The position numbers and the translations under genes were made by a program. Shown piece after piece: positions 46,052 through 54,975 of a stretch of 64,000 bases of DNA. The notes under the pieces are model-generated. The model had not been told where the DNA came from. It did not search any database and was given only the letters and a program-made list of their open reading frames with translations. Numbering within the stretch: the first letter of the stretch is position 1; every line of letters begins with the position of its first letter. The stretch comes from Mantamonas sphyraenae (taxonomy: Eukaryota > CRuMs > Mantamonadidae), in NCBI GenBank assembly GCA_026936335.1, contig JAPMXV010000051.1, positions 62,001-126,000 of the forward strand, written 5' to 3'.

Positions 46052-47768
46052 TCAGTTCCACTCTGTGTTTGCCATCCAGGCCAACACGCGGGCCATCACC
46101 TCGTCTGGAAGGGTGCTCCACAGTGCGGTGGGTTCGTATGAGTCCATGCCTCCTGCGTCAAACATGACGTCGCGTTCGTGCGAGTTGATGACCAGTGCCA
46201 GCTCCAAGGATTGGTCGAGGGCATGGGTGCCTCCGATCCAATGCCATTCCTTTCTCCAGGCCATTTCTCTGACCATTTCCTCTGTGTCCAGTCTTGGCGT
46301 GGCGCCCCATGCCCTCAAACGTGCCAATGCGTCGTCATGCCTGTGCTTGATGGCCAGCTCCAGTGCGGTGTCGTTGCCCATCCACACGTTTGCACACACA
46401 CCCCACTGCCGCAACGCGTCCATCTGCTCGATGTCTCCTGCCTCCACGGCGGCCAGGTACGCGTCGGCCTTGACCGTGTTGCGTTCGCATGCACGTGCGA
46501 GGACGTTGTCGCTTGCACGCACCTGCCAGCATGTCCTGTTGACACGCATGGCCCTGCCCAACATCGCTGTGTGCTCTCTGGCCACGTTGGTGGTCCTCAG
46601 GTCCAACCGCTGCAGGGTTGAATTCTTGCCCAACGCGCGGGCCATTGCCTGGATGCCTGCCTCGTACACATTTGCCATCCCCACCATCAGGCTGTGCAGC
46701 GTGGTGTTTGTCTCTAGCGCCATGGCCAATGCCTCGGCTCCCTCGTCTCCCACTTGAGCGTTGTTCAGATTCAACACCAGAAGTGTGTGGTTGTCGGCCA
46801 GCGGCGACGCAAGGGCAACGGCGGCGTCGCTCCCCAACGGGTTCGAGGACAGTTTCAACACCTCCAATGCACTCCCCTCTGCCGCCAAACACTGTGCAAG
46901 TGCCGCTGCGCCTGTGGTTGCCACCTTGTTGCAGCTCAGATCCAGCTCACGCAGCACGCTGGGGATTGCCAGCGCAACCACACCCGTGTCTCCAATGAAG
47001 TTCTGGAACAGGTTCAGTTTGCAAAGGCTGCGGTTCTTGGCCAGTGCCTTTCCCAGTTCCACAGCTCCACTGTCCCCGATGACGTTGTTGTAGGCGACCA
47101 GCGAGGTGAGCGAGCAGGTGGAGGACGCCAGCGCCAACCCCAGGGCAGCGGCAGCGTTGGGGCCAATCCCATTGCTGCTCACATTCAATTCCCGCAGCGT
47201 TGTGTTTGTACACAGGGCGTGTGCAATGGCCTTTCCGCCACCCTCTCCGATCTTGTTGTCGAGCAAGACGAGGCGGCAAAGGGACGAATTCCTCGCCAGC
47301 GCCTTGGCCAGCGCCACGGCGCCCTCTTCTCCGATAGAGTTGCTTTCGAGGTTCAACTCCACCAATGTGCTGTCTGCGTCCATGGCCCTGCTCACTGCCA
47401 CTGTGCCTGGATCACGGAGGTTGCAGGAGGAGAGTGCCAGACCTTGAAGCGTCCGGTTGTCCACCACAGCCTGCCCCAGCGCAGTCAGGCTGTCCTCGTC
47501 TGTCGACGACCAGTCCAGGTTTAGTTTGACCGTGGTTTGGTTGGTGGAGAGGGCCTGTGCCAGCAGATTCAGGCTTTGCGAGTGGCAGCACACCAACACT
47601 TGCTGTCAACTGAGTCAGAGGTGTGGATGCGGGGTGGGTGGGGTGCAACATGGTCGTCTTTCTTACCTCTCCTGCCACCTCCAGTGCGTTTTGAACCTCG
47701 GTGAGACTCGCAAGCTCGGAGAGGAGCTGCTGCAGATCCGTTTCAAAGTACTCTTCCTCCTCCTCCAT
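46052..47768 (-). CDS. LRR protein with family C-terminal module (copy B)
   Basis: Exon 1 (47768-47667) encodes MEEEEEYFETDLQQLLSELA and ends in ALEVAGE. A 64-nt phase-0 intron (GTAAGA donor) follows, then exon 2 (47602-46052), giving 550 residues. It has about eleven ribonuclease-inhibitor-type LRRs (for example STLVELNLESNSIGEEGAVA). After the capping repeat with NRTCWQV comes an ankyrin-like stretch (DAYLAAVEAGDIEQMDALRQ). The shared module follows: WRKEWHWIGGTHALDQSLEL, then ERDVMFDAGGMDSYEPTALW, then STLPDEVMARVLAWM. Exon 1 length, intron phase and intron position match copies A and C and the broken copy, so these are duplicates of one ancestral gene. It lies in tandem, 25 bp upstream of the broken copy's stop codon. 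Confidence 0.88.
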
Positions 47769-47793
47769 TTGTGTTGGCCGAGTGGACGCATGG

Positions 47794-48334
47794 TCATCCT
47801 CCCCTGGCCATCCATGTGATCACACGCTCCATCACTTCATCTGGGAGGGTACTCCACAAGGCAGTCGGAGCATACGCGTCGATTCCGCCGGCGTGGAACA
47901 TCGCCTCGCGTTCCTCGCTGTTCATAACCAGCGCCAGCTCCAAAGAGTCATCCAAAGCCTTTGAGCCACCCACCCAATGCCATTCTCGTCTCCAGTCCTG
48001 CTTGCGAACCATCGTCACTGTCTGTGTCCGTGCAGAGGCGCCCCACAGACGGAGGATCGCCACGGAGCCGTCCTGCCCACTGGCAATGGCTGCCTCCAAT
48101 GCAGTCACGCCTCGTGGACACGTATCAACAGGCACTCCCCATTGCCGCAGTTTCTCCATCTGTGGTGTGTCCCCAGCCTCGCTGGCGGCAACAAACGCCT
48201 CGGCTTGGTCCTTGTTCCGCTTGCATGCCTCTGCAATCGCCGTGTCGTTCACACCCATGAGTCCCCAGCATGACCTGTTGGTTTCCATGACCTGGCGCAG
48301 CATGGTTGTCCCTGCGTGTCCGATGTCGTTGTGG
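47794..48334 (-). pseudogene. Broken LRR gene, C-terminal part (split by the 48337-54530 element)
   Basis: The frame enters from the element junction as YHNDIGHAGTTMLRQVMETN, which is the second half of an LRR, and continues through NRSCWG. The ankyrin-like segment and the complete family module follow (EREAMFHAGGIDAYAPTALW, TLPDEVMERVITWM), with a stop at 47794. All of this part is intact, so the break is probably recent. It has no start of its own in register with the family. The missing front half lies on the far side of the element at 54533-54959. Confidence 0.85.
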
Positions 48335-48336
48335 TA
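48335..48336. repeat. Left target-site duplication (TA)
   Basis: TA abuts the left element end (TA followed by CTGGGTATTT) and also follows the right end (CCCCTG followed by TA at 54531-54532). Keeping one TA and deleting the rest rejoins the LRR core in register. Confidence 0.6.
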
Positions 48337-48356
48337 CTGGGTATTTCAAATGAGCG
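48337..48356 (+). repeat. Left terminal inverted repeat of the Fanzor element
   Basis: The first 20 bases match the reverse complement of the last 20 bases of the element at about 12 positions, including C-x-GGG at the tip, then TT, C, A, TG and CG. The match is imperfect and short. Confidence 0.5.
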
Positions 48357-48802
48357 ACTCTTTTTTTTTCAGGTCGGGCGCGGGCAATGAAGGACTGTGT
48401 GTCCAATTGTATTGTTCCATTCTGTGCTTGCACTGGGGTGCTTTCCTCGTCCAAGTTGCTCCTCCCGATATGGAATCGTGGACTGGAGTTGTAGCGGTAT
48501 GCAAGGGCCCCGTGCATATCTGTGTACACCTGCCGTGATGGAAACCATACGAATGCGCGTCTATGTCATCCATTCTCACCATCAACATCAGTACGGACGC
48601 TTGTGTGGCGACGTGGCGCTTGCAGGTTGGTTCTCTGAGACAACCATAGGGCAGATTGATGTGAGAGCCCAGCCAAATTGAATGGATCGCTCGCTGTTGG
48701 GTTCACACCCGGTACCTCCCCTGCAGCTGCTGCAACTGATGACGCCGCTCAGAGCAAAAAGGGGCAAAAAAGCGCTGCGTCTCGCAACAAAACGAACACA
48801 AG

Positions 48803-51800
48803 ATGGACATTGTCGACGTATCTTGCTCTTCGTCCTCCTCAGCGTCCTCTTCGGCCTTTGAATCTTCTCACTCATCTTCCTCGGCTCCTTCCTCGAGACA
48901 GGGAAGACCACGTCGACGACGTGGAAAGGGACGTCTGCGAAAGCGAAGGGTCAAGGTGATCTGTGAGCAGCTGGAGCAGCTGAAGCTGCTCGCCGTGTTT
49001 ATGTCCGAAGAGGAGTTGGTGAAACTTGTGAAGCCTGTCCATGATGCTTTTCAGACGCTGAAGGCGAAAGACGGGAACCCGTCCTCTACCGTCACTGCGG
49101 CGCATGTCCAGCTTCTCCGTGGACTGGCTACAGACGTACACGACCGGTACACGAAAGACGAGTACCATGACATTGTCAAGTACCTGAACGAACTCGCAGA
49201 CAGCTTGGATAGGCTGTGTGTCTATCATATGCTGGACAGTGAGGACAAAGAAGCAAACGGTCAAACGCAAACGCAAACTGCTGCGTTCCATGGCAAACAG
49301 CAGCAGGCCAGTGCTCTGGGGAAGCTGCAGGCAACAGCATTGAGCTACCCAACCGTTGTATCCGTGGACACAAGCGAGCACGACAACGAGATTGTGGTTG
49401 AGATGCTGCCGCGCGGGACCAAGGCGGGGGCCCCAGCCCTACACAAAACGAAGCACAAGCTCATTGGCTACGCTCAGGGCTGTGGTGGCATCCTACTGCG
49501 TCCTGAGGGCCTTTCCCAGGATCTGTGCTATGTGGACAAACTCGCTGCTGGTGCTGCATTCGTTGGCAAAGACCCGTTCGTACAGGTGCTGTTTCCCAAG
49601 TCGCTCGACAGCATCTTTCTGCATCTGGATCTGTCCTGCCTGTGTAAGTGCACGTGTGACAAACTAACGTTGCTCAACACACTCACATACTATCAGATGG
49701 ACGCGTTTACTACCCGCCTCGCCTCGTCGGCAAAACGGAGGAGACACGGACGCAGCTGCTGCGGCAGTGGGTAGAGGATCTGTGCAAGGCCATTGAAGCA
49801 ATCTTGGCAGCGTTTCGACGCACGTTCGAGTTCTGCATCCTTGTTGTTGCTACCGAGCAGTACTCGGAGACGGACAAACTACTCGACGGTTTGTGCCACC
49901 CCAAGGACGCAGGGCACGCGGATGAGCTTCTGAAACGCATCATACGCAACCCAGAGCACGACACTTCCATAGCCAATGGCAAGAACCATGCATTGTATGC
50001 CCACTTCGCAACAAGCTTTGCACAAAGATTTCCCGCCCTTGATCTGGGTCCTCACGTTCAGTTCTCCTCCTGTGGGGCTGCCAAGGTGAAAGAAGACACG
50101 CTGGAGTGTATTCCGGACGTGGTGGAGGAGGTGAGAGACGGGGGTGGTGTCCTGTTTGTCCGTCCTGGGGAACACCACGGTGGGGTGGAAGCCGAGCAGC
50201 AGCTGTGGGCGATGCAGCGGGTCCTGCACAAGGTATACCAGGGCGAGGCAGTCCTGGCTGATGTCGGCGTGGATTCGGACCACGTGCGATCACTGTCCGA
50301 CCTGCCAGTGACCAAGATCTTTTTCAGGATCGACGGATCGGCGGTGCTTACCTCTCAGGCCACACGTCACGCCCTTGCTTGCGCGGCAACTGTGATGGAT
50401 TGGAACGATCACACGCCTACTCCGGATGGTACTCTGTGCCTGAGCCGCTACAGCCACGCCGTGCTTTCCGTTGTGGGGTGCCGAGAATCGTACACGGGAG
50501 AACGCCTGCTCCTGCTGGCCAGGGGGCACGAAGCACCCAAACATTGGCCAGAATCGGAGGTCCAGTTCACGCCCAAGGTTGTGGATGGCTTGGAGTCACT
50601 GGTGGAAGCTGCCGCGGCCACGACCAAAACCACGTCCAAGATCGGGCCTGCGTTTGACGCGCTGGAGCCAGAGGACGTTGCTCATTTAGAGCACCACCTG
50701 CATTCCGTCTCCAAGTACGTGGAATGCAGCCTGCAAGAGGTGTTTGGGACGGATGAGGCAGGTGTATCTGCTGCGAGGAGGCGTGAAAGTCGATCACGGG
50801 GTGCCGATCCGTTCAAGAAGCTCCTGTTGTCGAAGAAGGCCACGTACCGGTGGGTATGGTACAGGTGGCATCGAAGGCAAGTGCGCAATGGGTACGTGGG
50901 AAGCGCGGTGGACAGTCTCACCGCTTTCGGGGAGCTGCTCATCACCCGGCGCATCATTCACGAATCTGGCCTCTTCATGGTGTACCAGGACGGCATCTGT
51001 GTTGCTGCGCACGTGCAAGCTGACGTTGACGACGACCTGCATTCGGTTTATTTGCGCGTGGATGCGCGGCAGATGCGTGCCGACATGAGTGAAGGGATGA
51101 GCCGCAGCAAGAAGTCAAATGTGGCGATGAAGAGCTCGCGCAAGCTGTTGAGTGGACAACAAGCCACGTGTCATGGTGAGGCAGCCACTGGGAAGGATGA
51201 CCTGTCTGCGTTCAACGTGCAGGACGGCGAAGACGTGCGAAAGGAGCTGCAACACTTCTTTCGAGTCGCCGGGGCGGAGTTTCGTGCCATGGTCGATGTG
51301 ACCAACGAGTCGGCCCACGGGGTTGGTTACTTGAGAGTGAGCAAGAAGCGGGGGAGGGCACGTGGCACGATGGGCAACGGCGTTTTTGAGTGCCTGTGGA
51401 CGGATTTGGCGCAGAGATTTTTCCATTTCGACGCTGAAGCGTGTGAACTGGAAGAGAGGGTGCGAAACGGGCTACAAAGCAAGCACAAGCGTGAGCGCAC
51501 AGGGGCCAAGAAGTTGGCCAACCAGAACGGCATGAAGCCACTGGTAGCTTCGGTGGAACAGCAACGCAAGGCATCGGCGGAGTCGCGTGAGAAGTACGAC
51601 CAGCTGCGCCAAGACGAAGTCGCGGTTACCAAGAAGATGAAGGGTGCAATTGAGCTGTGCGGCGCATTGAGCGAGGACGATGTTCCAAACGACTTGCTGT
51701 GCGAGCTGGCGCAGGACGGAGGGCTAGATGCTCTTGTGGTGCCAACCGTATCCAAGTGGCAGAAGGAGGAAGAAATGCGTGCTGGCACACGCCTGCTCGA

Positions 51801-54426
51801 GTGTGCTGCGCGGGTGTTCAACGTCGTGCTGGCCACTGGCGTGAACAACATGGCGGGCATGATCACGGATGCGGCAAATGGCGGCGGTGCGGCGAACGAT
51901 GGCCTGTTTGGAGATCAAAACGTCATCAACAGGTTCTTCACGTGCGTGGGCGAGGGCATCCGTGACATATACCGCGGGAAGATCACGACCATGTGGCTCG
52001 ACACGTCTGAACAGGGGTGGGCAGTGCGTGCTTCTCACTTCAAAATCGAAGACAACGGCGACAATCGCACAATCGTCCCAGTGTTGCAAACCAGGATGAG
52101 TACAAGGCGACGGGTGGAGACCTCTTCATCCTCGTCGTCGTCTTCGTCGTCGGCTTCGTCGTCCTGTGTGCTACTGGTGAGCTCTGTGGCGCTGGAGTGG
52201 AAAGGAAAATACGTGATGTTGAAGGAGGCGCTGGGGCGGTACAACGACTACGACGAGATGGAACAGGCCATGGACGGGGCCAGCGCGATGCATGGGGACG
52301 TCAGGGTCAAGTGGACCGGCATCGTGTCAGCAATGGCCACACATGCGGCGGCCGAAATGCAATTGGACGCGATTGTTGCGGCGGCGGCAACAAAGGAGTT
52401 GACACGCACGCAGGTGCTGCTGGTTCTGTGCAAGTACTATGGAATAGGAATGGGTTTGATGCGCAGAACGCTGAAAAGGAGCGAGCTGTGGCAGTCTGCG
52501 ACGTTCAAAAAAGCCAAGCGCAAAATCAAGAAGACGAAGGCGCAACAGCGGCAGAAGGGAAAGGTCAAGGGAAAGGGAACGAAGAAGGTCAACCCCAATG
52601 CCAATGGAAAAGGCAAAGAGCACGCAAGGAAACGGAGTCGATCGAACAATGGCAAGGAGGAAGCCAGCGACGGCAACACAGGAACCAGCTCCAGCAAGCG
52701 AGCCCGTGTGGACGACATCGTCGATGATACCATCCCAGAAGCCGTGCGTGAATGGCTGGAGAATGACATGGACACATCCACGCACACGGTGGTCACCGAG
52801 ATTTGCACAAAGATCGCCAAGTTGGGCATCAAGAAGTCTCTCTTCTTCGCACGCGGCCCGACAAGCAAAAAGGGTACGTTGACGACAGAGCTGGCAAAGT
52901 ATCTAGCCAAGCGGATCGCCAAGGGCTCTACGCGCGGCCTCCGCAGCCGACAGAGCATGGTCGACGGAGTTGCTCTCTCAGGCACGCTGATGGCATCCCT
53001 CCTCGGCAAAGGACGGAACGCAAGCAACATGGACACGGAGAAACTGACTGAGGAGGAACAAGGGAGTGGGTTGCTGGCAACACTGCGTGAATACGGCCCG
53101 TGGGACAAGGCGTCGCTGCACAATTACGTCCGAGACGAGCAAGACAACCTGGTGCGCATAGCCCCGTGGCTTCGTGACTCACAGAACAAGTATGCGCGAG
53201 TGGATGCGTGTGGCAACGTGTTGGACAACGACGAGGACATGCAGGAGCGGGCCACCGACTTCTGGTCGTCCGAGGTGGTCATTGCGGCATTGCTGGTCCC
53301 TGGAATCGCAAGCATGGCTTCACGGGCACTCCTGTGCGCCACTGGCACACTGCAAGTCACAGGGAGCGTCATCCGTCTGCTACGTTATGACTGCGGCAAG
53401 GCGAACGTCGTTATGCCGGAGTCGAGAGTGAAAAAGTACGGGCTCACCCTGGCCGACGTTGTGGTACCAGCTAGTCGGTCGCTGGGCTGGTTGAAGGATG
53501 ATCTACCCTCTACTTGGTCAAAGAAACAACTCGTGCTGTTCTGTGCGCGCTGCATGCTCCTGACGGGCGAGCTTCCTGAGGCCCTTGGTGACAAGGTCCC
53601 TGACGGAGTCCTGCGGCGCTTTCCACGAGCCTGGCCATACGTTGGTGTTGTCAACCGAAAGCGTACACGCCCACCGTACAGCGACACAGAAGTGCGGTGG
53701 CACAAGGAAGCGCTTGCCGTTGTGGTGATTGCCATTGCGGACACTGGCTCATGGAAGACGCACTGGACGGTTGCACGCCCAATGGAAGGGCGAATGCGAG
53801 GCGCGGATGTGTACGCAGAGAGTGTTACTGTGCCCACACACACACACAAGAAGCGGCTGCACATGTCTGGGCAACGCGGGTTGCAAGCGAGATCGCAGGG
53901 GAGCATTGAGGATCAAGAAATCCGCGCAAAAGTCCGCGTAGGACAGATGAGAGAGGCGCAGAGGCTCAAGTCCAATGTGCGACGTGTGGCGATGGAGCTG
54001 GTTGGTCCGAAGGCAGTGGTTGTCTTTGTGATGGGAAACACGCACGGCTGGCGACGTGGGTCGGGCAACGACGCCAAGACCCGCGACTACTTGGCACGAG
54101 ACGCCGCTGTGTTTCTGCAGAGCGAGCACCGTACGACCAAGTGCTGCTCCAACTGTGGATTTGAGGCGCAAGGGGTTGCCGAGGTGGGGTCGGATTTGCA
54201 AAAATTCGGACGACAAGCAAGCTGCGCATGCAGCGTTTCGTACAACGACCGTACACAGGGCGCAGCATTGCTGGCAACTCTGCAGCGTGCTTCCGGATGG
54301 CCAATCATGAAGGACCGCGACGTGTCGGCCTGTGAGAACATCCTCGTGGTTTTCCTGACGTGGATGCGCATTGGCACTCGTCCCCCGGCACTCATGTGGG
54401 TCAAGAACAAGGGCAACACCAAATGA
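48803..54426 (+). CDS. Large Fanzor (TnpB-like RNA-guided nuclease homologue)
   Basis: Exon 1 (48803-49643) and exon 2 (49697-54426), split by a 53-nt intron (GTAAGT ... ATCAG), give 1,856 residues. The N-terminus is Ser-rich and basic (GRPRRRRGKGRLRKRRVK, likely nuclear targeting). More than 1,500 residues follow that I cannot assign, including a Ser run and a Lys-rich linker near residues 960-1010. The C-terminal 250 residues carry the Fanzor signature. There is a RuvC-I candidate VVIAIADTG (Asp1629); the strand VVVFVMGNTHG; SEHRTTKCCSNCG with Glu1757 directly before the zinc finger; a second Cys pair SCACS; and RuvC-III DRDVSACENI (Asp1820/Asp1822). Fanzors are eukaryotic relatives of TnpB that cut DNA guided by an RNA from the element's end. 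Most known members are under about 1,000 residues, so this one is unusually long. Activity cannot be judged from sequence. Confidence 0.8.
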
Positions 54427-54510
54427 CTGCCAGTTATGGCACACGGGATCAGGCAGGGCACTTCAATGGTCAACCTATGGTAACTATCCAGAACCAGGTA
54501 ACAGTGGGCG

Positions 54511-54530
54511 CGAGCAATCGCAAACCCCTG
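54511..54530 (-). repeat. Right terminal inverted repeat of the Fanzor element
   Basis: Read on the minus strand from 54530, it begins CAGGGGTTTGCGATTGCTCG and pairs with the left end at about 12 of 20 positions. TA follows immediately at 54531-54532. Confidence 0.5.
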
Positions 54531-54532
54531 TA

Positions 54533-54959
54533 GACGTACACGAGTTGAAGCTGTTCACAGCGAGTGCATGCGCCAACGCCATCCCTCCCATGTCCCCAAT
54601 CGTGTTTGAGCCGAGAAGCACACTGTGCAACGTTGTGTTTGTGCCCAGGGCCTGTGCCAGCGCATGTGCACCCGACGACGAGAGGTGATTCCCCTCAAGA
54701 TATGCCACGCGAACCGTTGTGTTTTCTGCCAGCGCTCTGCTCAGCACAGCCATGCCCGTGTCTCCAATCTCCGCCGTACTGAGATCCAGGGCCTACTCAG
54801 TCGCCAGGTGTGTGAGTGTGTGGTTCCCGGGGGGGGGCGAAGGGGGTGGGGGGGTTCACGAACTTCACCTGCACTCTCCAGTGCTTCCCGAACACTCTCA
54901 TCTGTGGGATCGCTCTGGAGCAGAGTGTTCCAATCTTGTTTGGACAGGGAGTGGCTCAT
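54533..54959 (-). pseudogene. Broken LRR gene, N-terminal part
   Basis: Exon 1 (54959-54864) encodes the family leader MSHSLSKQDWNTLLQSDPTD and ends in ALESAGE. A 71-nt intron follows, then exon 2 from 54792 (ALDLSTAEIGDTGMAVLSRA). LRRs continue (TTLHSVLLGSNTIGDMGGMA) until AHALAVN. Just before the element the frame is lost. By comparison with the repeat spacing, about 4 bases are missing between AVN and the rebuilt LQLVYVYHN, which indicates decay on top of the insertion. The remainder of this gene is at 47794-48334. Confidence 0.82.
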
Positions 54960-54975
54960 GGGGTTTGTGTGGGTT

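Larger units (their letters stand above)
48337..54530 (+). mobile_element. Fanzor-bearing DNA transposon inserted in an LRR gene
   Basis: This 6,194-bp segment splits an LRR gene and carries one gene, a Fanzor/TnpB-like protein in the opposite orientation to the host gene. It has short imperfect inverted ends (CTGGG and CAGGG tips) and TA on each side. Deleting it plus one TA rebuilds the LRR core LQLVYVYHNDIG across the join, which fixes the boundaries independently of the repeats. TA duplication is the habit of Tc1/mariner-like elements, but no DDE transposase is visible. It may therefore be mobilised in trans, or the large N-terminal part of the protein may contribute. The left 466 bp before the ATG and the right 104 bp after the stop hold no other ORF of note. 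Confidence 0.75.

Noticed and set aside
48335-54540. A 4-bp GTAC or an 8-bp (hAT-like) target duplication for the Fanzor element
   Set aside because: GTAC near both ends would leave the inverted tips out of register and does not restore the LRR spacing as well. The 8-bp flanks match at only 5 of 8 positions. TA with C-x-GGG tips fits both tests.
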